Assembly: GCA_900088475.1 (NCBI GenBank)
Contig: FLMG01003348.1
Span: 1,315-22,691 of the forward strand
Length of the DNA: 21,377 bases
Direction: 5' to 3'
Source of the DNA: Hyphochytrium catenoides
Lineage: Eukaryota; Sar; Hyphochytriomycetes; Hyphochytriales; Hyphochytriaceae
Shown: piece after piece, positions 1 through 10,100 of the stretch
How positions within the stretch are numbered: the first letter of the stretch is position 1
How the letters are laid out: every line of letters begins with the position of its first letter
Notes under the pieces: model-generated
Database searches by the model: none
Told to the model about the DNA's origin: nothing
What the model saw: the letters and a program-made list of their open reading frames with translations, nothing else
Translations under genes and position numbers: made by a program

Positions 1-70
1 GGCGAGGGGTGAGAAAATCCAGAGTAGAAGAAAGGAGATAAAGCCTTACTCAATTCTTTTCTCTCTCTAG
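1..70 (+). other. 3' end of an intron: branch-site-like element, polypyrimidine tract and acceptor
   Basis: The sequence ttactcaa near 46-53 is followed by a pyrimidine tract and ctctctctag ending at 70, the layout of a conventional branch site plus 3' splice site. The TAG at 68-70 is in frame with the following exon, so reading cannot continue upstream without splicing. This favours an upstream exon outside the window. The element could instead be 5' UTR if translation begins at ATG 83. Confidence 0.55.
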
Positions 71-343
71 TCCTGGTGGCGCATGGCCAGCACTCGCAGA
101 AGGTTCCTCTTCCAACGCTATGCGCTCTATCTGTTTGCCGCCCGAGCTGTAAGAGCTCTACTCTCAGTCTCTCTCTCTCTCCTCCGCGCTTCGCTACCGT
201 TGTACTCCGTTTCGCTCTCTCGTCTCTCTCTCTCTATATATATATTTCTCTGTTTTTATCTCACTTGCGCGCTTCACATCCGTTGTACTCCCTTTCGACT
301 TCCACTTCCTCTCACACTCTCTCTCTCCTTGTTTCTCACTCTG

Positions 344-377
<34 letters not shown>

Positions 378-2853
378 ATAGATTGAGAAGGGCTGGCAGC
401 GATATCTAGATAATCAAAGGAAAGAGTTTGAGAGGCAGCAGAAAGCTGCCAGTGTCATACAGAGAGCCTGGAGGAGCTTCACGAATAGAAAGGTAAGGCG
501 GCCGCAGCAGGGAAGAAGAGAGACACGGATAGCGAGAGATAAAACAGAGACTTTGCGGGCGAGAGTGTGGAAGACAGAGAGAGAGAGAGTCTGGTAAAAA
601 GATGAGAGACTGTAGTGTCTTCCTCTTTATGCTTGCGCTCAATCTCTCCCTTCCTTTTGCGCTCTCTCACTGTTTGGTAGCTCTCCCCCTTTCTTATCTC
701 CTTTGCTATCTGTCTCTTCGTCTCTCTCTTCTCTCTCCCTGTGTCTCTTTCTTCTCTCTCTCTTTTTCTCTCCCCCTCTCTCCCTCTCTCTCTCCCCCTT
801 GGCTAGAATCCTCTTAGGCCTTTGAGTGTCTCACCACCCCCGTTCTTCTTTGTCCTCACTCTTCGCCTGATAGATATTTACCTTCTACCGGGACCTTCTA
901 GACTTCAGAAGAAGCGGGACGCCCTACGATCTGCTGAAGGTGAGATAAAAGAGGAAGAAGATGGAAGAGGTTCTGCAAAAAAGAGAGAGAGAGAGAGCGG
1001 GAGAGAGAGAGAGGCACAAGTCAGGCGAAAGGAGAGAGAGAGAGAGAGAGAGAGGCGGCGAAGAGAGAAAAGAGCTAACTTTCAAAAGGAAGCAGCAGCA
1101 GAAGAGGCAAGATAGAGAGAAAGAGAGAGAGAGAAAGAGTTCTGGAGGGAGAGCGCGCGAGTGTTAGTGCTTAACCTCAGTTTACCAGGTCGTTAACCCT
1201 CAAGAGGCGAGTCTCTTGGATCCAGCCTGCAAGTCCTTCGTCCGCTTTCGCCTAGGCGGGGCGGTGTTCCCTCCCACTGTGTACTACAAGGTAAAGAGAA
1301 TGTCATCTCTCTCCTAGATCTTGGTTTTCTCTCCTTTTCCTCTTTCACTCCCATACTTCTCTTCATAACGACAAACGAACCTCACTCTAGTGCGACCTTC
1401 TCTCTCTTTAACTCTTCTCTGCCCCGTCGGCCTTCCTCTTCCGCGAACTCTATTCGCATCGCATGTGCCCATTCCTTTCCAAACCCCTCGATTCCTGTCT
1501 CTCTTTCCCCTCTCTAAGTTTGTGTCCTTTTGGGGAGAGATGATAATGCTTCTCTCTCTCTCTCTCTCTGGTTTTAGATCTTTACCGCAGCTGCAGTCTG
1601 TGACGTCGGATCCTTCGCGCCGAAGGTAAGACATTAGGTTCCCAGCGAGAAATCACACATCGCACTCTTTCCTTCTCCCTATCATCTCTTTTCTGCTTCT
1701 CCTCTGTTTCTCTCCTGTCTCTTTTTTGCTATATATTATCTCACAAGGATACCTAGGACTACGCAGGAATCAGGGCACCGGACCCAATTTTCCTCAATAG
1801 CAAGAGCTCAGGCCCTGCGGACAGACAACAGAAGAGAGAGAAAGGGCACATTCGCGTCGGAAGGTCTCTCTTCTCTGCATCTTTTTCCGACACTTCCTCC
1901 ATAGAAAACTGGTACAAACGCGTGGAGGGCAATGGCTGGAGACCTGTCTCCGTGAAGACTGTGAGCCAAGCCAACGCCGATGCGTTCAGCAGGGTAAGTG
2001 CCTACTTTTTGGCATCATTTGATGCGTGCGCTGCCTTGCAGCTTATCTTCTATACTCCGATAGAAAACTGGGGCAGTCCCTGTCAGAGCACACTACTCGC
2101 CATTGAAATCAAGAGAGAAGCTTCTTCAGGAGAGCAGAGCGAAGCAAATTATGCGGATGAGACAGCTGTACAGGTGAGAAGAACGGGACAAAAAAGACTA
2201 GCGTCTGGGAAGAAAGGAAGAGAAAGGACTCGGGGGAGGCAAGAGTCGAACGTCTGCTCCATCATCTAACTTTGATGGAGGAGAGGGGAGGAAAAGGGAG
2301 AGAAACGGGGAGAGAAAAGAGGAGAAAGAACTGATAAGGTGGAAGGAAAGAGAACACAGTGGGGCTGGGGATGGGGAGAGAGAGAACGGCCTTGCGGCAG
2401 AAGGAGGGAAGAGAGAGACCAGTTGTTGCTCTGCAAAAAAAAAAGAAGATTGGTAAGCAAGAGAGCGATAAAGCGCTTTCCAGGTATAGGGTAAAGGACA
2501 AGCCCCGGCTAACAGTTTATTCATCTGCCAGTGGCAAAACTAGAGAAGGGAGTAAAGCTCCTGAGACTCCATTTGGCGAGGAAGAGGCGATGGACGAAGA
2601 TCAAGAAGTGCTGCAGGTAACCTAGTTAGAGAAGCAGGAAGAGAAGAGAGCCAGAGACATGAGCCTCAACGGAACTGAGAGAGATACAGAGAGAGAAAGA
2701 GAGAGGAACGCTGTACGCGGGCCACAGCACCAGAGAGAAAAGCTAAATAACGTGACTTCGCAGTGGATGGAGACTCTGGATCTGCAGAAGGATGTCGAGA
2801 ACTGGAACGACATAGGCACCTCTGCTACCATGGGACCGCCTTTCTTGTCATAG
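71..2853 (+). CDS. C11orf65: C11orf65 (protein MFI)-like IQ-motif protein, 9 exons, 5' end unresolved
   Basis: Hand-built exons: 71-148, 382-492, 909-939, 1181-1290, 1578-1625, 1757-1993, 2064-2173, 2532-2616 and 2764-2853 (stop TAG). They total 900 nt and phases agree throughout. Visible product is 299 aa; human C11orf65 is about 313 aa. Exon 2 carries an IQ motif (KAASVIQRAWRSF). Exons 4-5 carry the family core: NPQEASLLD, VRFRLGG, FPPTVYYK, IFT. Exon 6 has NWYKRVEGNGWRPVS, exon 7 IMRMRQLYSG, and the last exon WMETLDL then WNDIG; all parallel the human protein in order. Donors are GTA or GTG type. The human protein is reported to affect mitochondrial fission, but its role in protists is unknown to me. 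Exon 1 (SWWRMASTRRRF) looks like the second half of another IQ motif, so an upstream exon probably exists. ATG at 83 is the alternative start. The 31-nt exon 909-939 is the weakest part of the model. Confidence 0.85.
345..374. repeat. (CT)15 microsatellite in intron
   Basis: This is a perfect CT dinucleotide run just before the acceptor at 380-381 of the intron 149-381. It serves as, or has expanded from, the polypyrimidine tract of that intron. Confidence 0.95.
1032..1054. repeat. (GA)n microsatellite in intron
   Basis: This GA run lies inside intron 940-1180 of the C11orf65-like gene. That intron is purine-rich on the coding strand almost throughout, unlike the pyrimidine-rich neighbouring introns. 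Confidence 0.9.
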
Positions 2854-2973
2854 ACGCCGTTGATTCAGTAGACAGAGAGAGAGACCGGCAGAGGGAGGAA
2901 AAGAGGGAGGGCTCTCTTTCTCCCTCCTTTTTTGCTCCTCTCTTTTTTGCACAAGGCTGTCTAGTAGCTGAGC
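2854..2973. other. 120-bp convergent spacer between two stop codons
   Basis: The stop codon of the C11orf65-like gene (2851-2853) and that of the PheRS gene (2974-2976, minus strand) are 120 bp apart. The spacer has a purine-rich half (about 2871-2910) followed by a pyrimidine-rich half with T-runs (about 2911-2948), which could pair imperfectly. I see no AATAAA signal on either strand. The two 3' UTRs almost certainly overlap. Confidence 0.75.
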
Positions 2974-4226
2974 TTAGCGCAGTTCTACTTTGAGTTTCTC
3001 AGCAGCGATGGAACGCACTTCGTTCTAACGTAAAACACGTAGTTTAGGGACTTTGTTAGGAGGATGTCAGCCAGAATGCTAAGTGTCACAGATTCTCTCT
3101 CTCTCTCAGTCTCACCTTCTCCCATATGATGCTCCCCTAGCATACCGGGTTATCCATTATATAAAATCCTTTGACACTGCGTCTCACCCCTTTCCACTTT
3201 CCTTCTTCAACTTTCTCTTCAACCCCTTTTACTCTCTCCTCTTCTCTCTCTCTCTTTCTCTCTAAAACTTGTCTTCGTTACTCTCTCACCTGAAGTAAGT
3301 CAACCTCATCATTCGTCAGGCTTCTGTCCATGCTTCGATAGTGTATCCGGTAGCACTTGCTCGTCTGACCGCGTTGCGGACTTGTGAACTCGTCAATCAG
3401 ATCCACCTACACACCGAAGAGGCAACAACCCAAAGAAAGAAATGGATTAGAGCCCCCATCCGATGAGAAGCCAGAAGAAGACAACAATGCAGGAGATACA
3501 CCGAAAGAGTTCACGAGCAGCTGAATAGCCCTTTTCGCAGGGCCCTTTGAGGGTGGTGACATTCTGAGAGAGAGAGAGATGAGATGTATGCTGTCAAGAA
3601 GAGAGAAACATGAGACTAGGGACTGAGAAAAGAGGTGAGAGAGGGAGAGGAAAAGACCTTTTCGACGAAGTCTCCTGCCACTCCTCTGACCACCTCACAG
3701 AAGTCATTGTCGTGGAAGTGCGCTGGGATCCAGAAGCTAATGTCCTTGTAACACGAGGGATATTTGCTATAAGGCTTGAACTTCGCTATCTCCCCATCCT
3801 GGGCGATAAGAGAACAAGAAGGTCAGGCCCTCTGACAGGAAAGAGAGAGTTGCGCAGACAAAGAAAATGGCTTTTACTCGGTTGAAAGTGCAACCTTTAC
3901 CTTGAACTGCCTGGTGAACCGTTCGTCCTGGGTCCAGAAGAGACGAATATCCGGGATGTCGAAAAGAACCATTGCTAGCCGCTCTAGACCTAGACCAAAG
4001 GCCCAGCCCAAGACCTCTCCATGTCCAGAGTTTCTTAGGATTTGCTGCTGGATCACGCCGCTGCCCAACACCTCCAGCCACTCGCCCTGAAGGATAGCGG
4101 AGAAACACTAGCGGTGAGCGAATAACCGACCTCAGGATGAGAACGCGGCAAATGAGAGAAGTTGGGAGACAGCTACATAGCCTGGAGAAGAATTAGAAAG
4201 ACGATCTTTTGTATCATAAAGTGGGC

Positions 4227-4261
<35 letters not shown>

Positions 4262-5997
4262 AAGCGAGAGAAAAGAGAGAGAGCGAGATGGAAAGCGAGA
4301 GAAAAAGAGAAAGAGAGAGAAAGAGAGAGAGAGAGAGCAAGAGAGAAAGAGGGGAGCGATAGCGAGAGTGAGAGCAAGAAGGCTGGGGAAAAGAAAGGAA
4401 GAGAAAGAGACCTGAAAATAGACTTCCAGTTCGAAAGACGGTTCTGTGAAGGGAAAGTAAGCGTCCACCCAGCGAACTTCCGTGTCGCCAAACAGATCTC
4501 TGGCCATTCCTTCTAAAGATTCCTTCAAATGCTGCTCCACCTGCTTCGTCCCTTCTTCTCGTGGAAGGTCCTGCAGCTAAGATGTAAAAGGAGAAGGAAG
4601 GAGCAACCGAAGAGACACGTGAGTGGGGCACGACAGTAGGAAAGAGAAAGAGGCGGAGAAAGAGAGAAGAAAAGAGATAGAAGGGAGAGGGCGAGATGTA
4701 AATTGAAGAGGGAAAGAAGAGAGGGCGAGATGAAAGGTGAACAGGAGACTTCACAGAAGAAGGAGTGACCGCGAGTAAAGAAAGAAAGAGAGAGAGCGAG
4801 AAAATAAGAAAGGAATGTCGTCCCAGAAATTCCAAGACGGGGAGACTGGTGATGACTATAGAAAGACGGTATAAAAAGAAGGAGAGAGACACAGAGAGAG
4901 AGAGAGAGTAAGCGCAAGCCTGCGACACTTTACATACTTCCGGGAAGAGTCTGACTCCTTCCATCTGGTGGAACACTGGATAGTGCGAAGAGTCGATCTC
5001 GTCTCGCCGATAGACGTCGCCACTCAGAAGGAAGTTGCGCACATTCTGTTCTAACATTTCCAGCTGATGAGCGCTCGTGTGCGGTCTGAGCACTAGACTG
5101 TCAGTCACATAATATGTGTCGGTGGGTGAGCGGCTAATGTGCGCAGGAGGAATGAGAAGATCGTCGAAGGCTCTCTTGGTAGTGACGATGGGGCTAAGAT
5201 TATCTATGACCTCGTATCCTGACTCGTTCCTGGAGGAGAGAGGTCAGAGAAGAAGAAGAAGAAGAGAGAAAGAGAGAATGAAGGTGAGAAAGACGACGGC
5301 GTGACGAAGGGAAGGATGAACAAGAAAGGAAGGGGGAGAGAGAGAGCGAGAGAGGCAGCGAGACCGAGGCTGAGAGAGGAGAATGGGAAGGACGGAACGG
5401 TGAGCAAGAGAGAGAGCGAGGAAAAAGAAAGATAGGAGAGAAAAAGAAGGAGAGAAAAAGAGAAAACAAGATGAAGAGATAGAGAGAAAGACGAGAGAAA
5501 GAACACGCGAGAGAAAGACAGACAGACACAGAGAATGGAAGGGAGGGAGAGGAAAGAGGAGAGAAGATAAGGTGTTGACCACTTAGAGGCCTGCGAGGAT
5601 GGGAGGGAAGATATCGACAGAAGCTGTCCCGACGATAGGGAACACCTCGGGCTATTTTCGCAGAGAAAAGGACATTTGATTTGACCTGGACTGGGCGTGA
5701 GCTTGGAAGAAGTTCTCTATCTTTGTCTTAATAATGTTCAGAGGATGGCCCTGGATCAAGTGAAGATTGCGCCCCATCTTAGCCGCGACACCTGGCGATA
5801 CGTTGTTGGATGGATGGTCGTTAATGGGCGGCACTGCGATCAAGAAAGAGAGAGGCACGACGGGGTCAGAGGCATGTTCGGTCAGGTAAGGGACCTCAAC
5901 CCCGCGAACCTTGTGTGGAGAGGAGCCTGGGGGTTGAAAGATTCTGCGCTAACGAGGCCCAAGGCCTGGCGCGCTGTCTCCGAAGGATAGAGAGCAT
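2974..5997 (-). CDS. FARS2: Phenylalanyl-tRNA synthetase, mitochondrial (FARS2 type), 8 exons
   Basis: Single-chain class II synthetase charging mitochondrial tRNA-Phe. Exons, 5' to 3' on the minus strand: 5997-5901, 5833-5686, 5229-4938, 4576-4412, 4086-3901, 3798-3658, 3406-3290 and 3024-2974. They sum to 1197 nt, giving 398 aa (human FARS2 is 451 aa). Residues 1-32 are Arg-rich with no acidic residue (begins [13 protein letters not shown]), as in a mitochondrial presequence. An in-frame TAG upstream supports this ATG. Motifs: [14 protein letters not shown] (exon 2, motif 1); RPHTSAH and [19 protein letters not shown] (exon 3, motif 2); [18 protein letters not shown] (exon 4); [13 protein letters not shown] (exon 5, motif 3). 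Exons 6-8 encode the C-terminal anticodon-binding fold ([42 protein letters not shown], stop). Exon 1 could instead end at 5910 in the same phase. Three donors begin GTC. Confidence 0.95.
4231..4258. repeat. (AG)14 microsatellite in PheRS intron
   Basis: This perfect dinucleotide run sits in intron 4087-4411 and reads as CT on the coding (minus) strand. The surrounding 4260-4400 is a decayed continuation of the same repeat. Confidence 0.95.
5230..5685 (-). other. 456-nt pyrimidine-rich intron of the PheRS gene
   Basis: This is the longest intron of the gene. On the coding strand it runs from a GTCAAA donor to a CTCCAG acceptor, and most of it from about 5590 down to 5232 is degenerate CT repeat. 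I see no other gene in it. Open frames here are by-products of the low-complexity sequence. Confidence 0.8.
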
Positions 5998-6188
5998 GCT
6001 GCCTAGCACCAAAGGGTCCTACCCTCTATTTCTCTTTACTTGGCTGGAAGGATAGGAGAGGAGTCCAAATGAAGGTGGCTGTGACACCCAAAAAAGCCTA
6101 CAAACGAGTCCTTCTGCAGCACCGGTCAGGAGCTATGAAACTGTCTCATGCAATAGGCAACTAGCTGGCATGACCGTCCTCTCAATAG

Positions 6189-6245
6189 TCTCAATCTCAG
6201 TCTCCGTCTGCGTCTGAATCTGCATCTCTCAAGCTCAAGCTCAAG
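6189..6245. repeat. Degenerate TCT(C/G)NN hexamers followed by (CTCAAG)3
   Basis: Seven consecutive hexamers in one register (TCTCAA, TCTCAG, TCTCCG, TCTGCG, TCTGAA, TCTGCA, TCTCTC) occupy 6189-6230. They overlap by three bases three perfect copies of CTCAAG at 6228-6245. A six-base period differs from the two-base GA/CT repeats elsewhere in the window. Confidence 0.75.
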
Positions 6246-6286
6246 AAGTTGATGGTGCAGCTCAATGAGAATCACCGCCTCCCTCG

Positions 6287-6320
6287 TAGCCGTTAGCGTC
6301 TAGATAGCGCCTAACGGCTA
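6287..6320. promoter_or_regulatory. Inverted repeat with perfect 10-bp arms
   Basis: TAGCCGTTAG at 6287-6296 is the exact reverse complement of CTAACGGCTA at 6311-6320, with 14 bases between. Pairing extends by a further CG/CG if one base bulges. It lies inside the divergent promoter region and outside the GA repeats. It could be a dimeric factor site or an RNA hairpin; which, I cannot tell. Confidence 0.5.
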
Positions 6321-6370
6321 TCCTCAAAACAGTAGAGCCATTGAGATATATATTCGAGGATGATTGCATG

Positions 6371-6405
6371 TGTAATGACACCATTATGGCCACTCTGTCA
6401 TGACA
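6371..6405. promoter_or_regulatory. Palindrome TGTCATGACA with an upstream one-mismatch copy
   Basis: TGTCATGACA at 6396-6405 is a perfect 10-bp palindrome. TGTAATGACA at 6371-6380 differs at one base and starts 25 bp earlier. The TGACA half-site resembles sites of TALE-class homeodomain factors, but that link is speculative here. Confidence 0.35.
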
Positions 6406-6576
6406 TGTGGGAGTGGACTCACGAATAGCTTGTTCAGGAAAGAGATCGATTTATTCTGTAATAGATACTATCATAGTGCTTCATATTCAGGATCAATGGC
6501 TTTTCGGTGTGTTTCCGTTTTACTGTGACCGAAGCCTTCTCTCCCTTCGGCGCTGTGTCGCTTCACTTCGCATCCA

Positions 6577-6581
6577 GAGAA

Positions 6582-6622
<41 letters not shown>
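6577..6622. repeat. GA microsatellite in the divergent spacer
   Basis: An interrupted GA tract ends in a 25-base perfect run (6598-6622). It begins about 300 bases of GA-rich sequence that continues toward the giant ORF. Confidence 0.9.
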
Positions 6623-7144
6623 ACGTCAACGACAGAAAGAAAAGATGGAGAATATTTAAAACAGAGATAAGAGAGAGAGAGAGCAAGTGAGACAGATAAA
6701 GGGGTAAGAGAGAGAGAAAGCCAGAAAGAGAGAGAGGTAGAGGTCAGAGAGAGAAAGAGACAGGAGCGACATCGAGAAAGGTTAAGAAAGAAGTTGAGAA
6801 GAGGGCGCGATAGAAGAGATAAGAGAACAAAGGCTTGTCACAGACAAGAGGTAGCTAAAGCGAGTGAGAGAGATACGAAAGGGAGAGAGAGAGAGAGAGG
6901 AGACAGAGAAAGAGCTACATGCTGAAGAAGGAGATGAAGAGAAACTGAAGGGAAAGACACCACTAGATCCCAGCAGCTTCAGCCGCTGCCAATTGCCTCT
7001 GTCTATTGTTTCACCTTCGTCACTTCGACAAAGCCACAACATCTCCGTCCATGCTCAAGAAGAGCTCTTCTTCATAAACAGCAAGAGCCGCTCGAGCGCA
7101 GTCGAAAAGGGAGAAGAGAGAGAAAGAGAGAGAAAGAAAGAGAG

Positions 7145-10100
7145 ATGGAGAGTAGTACTAAGCCAAGAATATTCACCTCTTCTGGAGAGCGCTTAGTCAA
7201 GCCTCCATCTCTGTCACTCTCGTCATCTTCCTCTTTGCTTCCTCAAAGAAGACCTTCTCAGGTCGCGCCTTTGGACAGGACTCGGCCAGCAAAAGTGCAG
7301 AAGAATGACCTTCTCTCTCTTGCTTCTTCCAGTCAAAAAGAGAGAGACAAAGCTGCAGTCTCTCCTTCTCCCCAGCGGCTTCTTAAACCTGTTCGTGGTC
7401 AAAAGAAAGCGAAGCAGAAGGAGGAGCTAGAGGGGTTGCTCTCCAGCGTAAAGACACTTCTAGAAAGCAAGCACCAGGAGAGAGAAAGAGGCGGCCAACG
7501 ACAGCGAGAGGAAGAGAGAGAGAAAAGAGAGAGACCCAGTGCACGAGGACGAAAGAGACCTCTTCCGAAAGAGGAAGAAGAAGGAAGAGGGCAGTACCGT
7601 GCCAGGCGCCCTCTCTCTTTCTGCGGATCCATTCCCTCAGTCATTCTATATGAGCCATACAGCTGGAGGCCGAAGAAAGATATAGATCTCTCTCTTTGGG
7701 AAAGCTGTCTCTCTCCTGCTGCTGTTGAGGCAGTGTGCACCGCCAATAGCACGATAGAGAGTCTCTCTCTGCATGACTGTCCCTCTCTTTCTCCCTCTAT
7801 ATTTATTGCCATTGGCGCTTCGATGAGCTCTTCTCTTTCTCGCCTTGATCTCTCTCGCTGCTCGCAGTTGTCAGACGAAGGAATATGTGTCATCGCCTCT
7901 CGCTGTTCTCTTCTCTCTTCTCTCTCTATCTCTCACTGCCCACAGCTCACAGGCCGGTCCTTGTTGGCCCTGGCAGAGCACAGCCGGAACTTAACAGCTC
8001 TGGACGGCTCTGGCTGTCCCAGCTTCGGAGGCGAAGTGCTTAACCGCTTCATCTCTCTCTCTTCAGCCATCAACAGCATCGCCCTCAGCCGTTGTCCCCT
8101 CATTTCAGACGAGAATCTGCAGATGATGGGCCAGCATTGGACATTAGGCTTCTGTGAGCTTACCCACTGCGAGAGAGTGGGCGATGCAGGCGTCCAAGGC
8201 CTGCTAACGACAAAGATGAAGAAGCTTCAGTCTCTATCCCTGGCTCATTGTTCGCTGCTCACCGATGACGGCTGCCGCGCCTTCTTAGAGAAGAAGATTA
8301 TCTATGGGTTTAAGTCCACAGGCGGCTTCCGCAGTCTGAAATCTTTGGATATCTCTGGATGCAGACGGCTCACGGAGCTATCGCTAAGCTATATCGCTGC
8401 AGGCTGTCCTAACCTCCAGAAGCTCATTGTGGAAGACGTGGGTCGTTCGGTGCATGGACGAAGAGGGTGGCAGGCGCTTGGCAGTCTGCAGAGTTTAGTG
8501 GAGCTCTCTGTCTCTCCCATTCTTCTCTCTTCTCATCTTGTCACATCGCTAGAGGCGCAGGGACCCACTGACGAGGCTTTACTAGCTTTCTTAGAGGCGC
8601 GGATAGCTCTCACTTGCCCGTCGTTGCAGTCTCTCTCTCTTTCTGGTTGCACCGAGCTCTTCACTGATCGTTCAGCGACTCTATGTGTCCAGGGAAACGC
8701 TATGATTGAGCATCTAAATATCTCTCAGACGCTGGTCTCAGATGAAGCTCTGAGAGAGATCTCATCGCATTGTCGAGCGCTCACATCGTTAGATCTGTCG
8801 CATTGTCCTCATATAACAGCGGCAGGGCTTCTCTCCTTTTCACAGAGAAAAGTGGACTCCCTGACGGAGCTCAACATCTCCTTTTGTCCATCTTTGCGAT
8901 GGGAAGAGCTCTCTGTTCTCAAGCACTTTCGTGCCCTCAGGGTGCTAGAAGCGTCAGGCGTGGACGATATAAGGACTGAAAAGACTGGAAAGACAGAGAG
9001 AGAGAGAGACGAAGAGAGAGACGCGTCTCCTGGCGGCATCGCTGACTCTCTGCCTGTCCACCACTATAGAGCTCTCTCTCTTTCTGACTATGCTGAGAAG
9101 CTGGACGATGACGCTCTGGAAGGTTTGGCCCATCGAAACAGAGCGCTCTTGCGAGTGAATCTCTCTCGGTGCAGAAGACTGACCAACAAAAGCATAAAAG
9201 TCCTTCTGTCTAACTGTCCCCAACTGAAAGAGATAGAGGTTCCGAACTGTGAGGGGCTGCGTATGAACGAGGAAGAGGCAACTGCTCTTGAAGAGTTCGT
9301 GCAAGGCCTGAGAGAGCTTCAGAAACGAGAGAGAGAGACAGAGAGACACAGCGAAAGAGGGAGATCGCTTTCTTTACGTTATCTTAGCTGCGTCTGGGCT
9401 CAGGAAGACGGTGAAGAAGGCACGCGAAGACTGGAAAGGATCACGCAGGTCAAGAAAGACAGGGACCAAGAAGAGAGAGAGAGACAGGCAATCAGAAGAG
9501 AGAAAGAAGAAGATGCCGCCATCCGCCTACAGAGTCTCTATAGAGGACACACAGCGTACGAGGCACTGCAGAGGTACAAAAAGAGAAAGAAAGAGAGAGA
9601 GAGCGCAGCAGAAGAGATGAAGGGGATCTTCACTCGAAAAAGAGAGGACCACGCTGCCTGGGTTATACAGAGAAGCTATAGAGTCTACCGCATGAGAGAG
9701 AAAATAGCCAGAAAGAGCATGCGGAAGTCTCTCTCTCTGTGGAAGAAGTGGAAGAAGAAAGAGAGGCTTCTGAGGAAGCTGGAAGAGCTGTCTCCAGGGA
9801 CACTGAGCTTCTCTTTCACTTGCTGGAAGGATCACGCTGCTAGACAAAAGAAGAGAAAGTCTAAACGTCACCGGGCGATGATATTCTGGAGAGGTCACAC
9901 CCGGAGCACCGTGTTCCACCGATGGAAAGAACAGGCAAAGGAGAGAGAGAGAGAGAGAAAGTACCTTGTCACAATCTTTCTTATTGCTATCCCAGGCTTT
10001 GCCGCTCTCAACAGCTTGAGGCAGAGAGAGAGAGAAGAGAAAGCTCGCCTCTTTCATAGAAAGAACCTCCTAGCGCCTTGCTTCACGGCGTGGGGAGACC

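Larger units (their letters stand above)
5998..7144. promoter_or_regulatory. Divergent intergenic region between PheRS and the giant ORF
   Basis: These 1.1 kb separate two divergently read start codons, so both promoters should lie here. About 6000-6560 is ordinary mixed sequence holding hexamer repeats (6189-6245), an inverted repeat (6287-6320) and a palindrome pair (6371-6405). About 6577-6930 is dominated by GA repeats. About 6960-7090 is non-repetitive and open in the frame of the giant ORF back to 6938, so it may be 5' UTR or an unrecognised exon. The last 40 bases before ATG 7145 are almost pure purine. No TATA-like box stands out. Confidence 0.6.

Noticed and set aside
76-409. Open frames of about 100 codons through the CT repeats
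   Set aside because: They read straight through a donor at 149 and the CT-rich intron. Only 71-148 and 382-492 carry protein-like sequence.
1864-1904. A 41-nt GT...AG stretch inside C11orf65-like exon 1757-1993
   Set aside because: Removing it would shift the frame, while the unspliced frame connects conserved segments on both sides.
4173-5108. Continuous 311-codon minus-strand frame
   Set aside because: It contains the 3' part of PheRS exon 3 followed by CT-rich intron read as Ser/Leu. Conserved PheRS motifs require splicing at 4937 and 4577.
9527-10057. Minus-strand ORF of 176 codons inside the giant gene
   Set aside because: It is a shadow of the coding strand: Arg/Glu repeats become Ser/Leu on the complement. 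Other minus-strand ORFs within 7145-19246 were dropped for the same reason.
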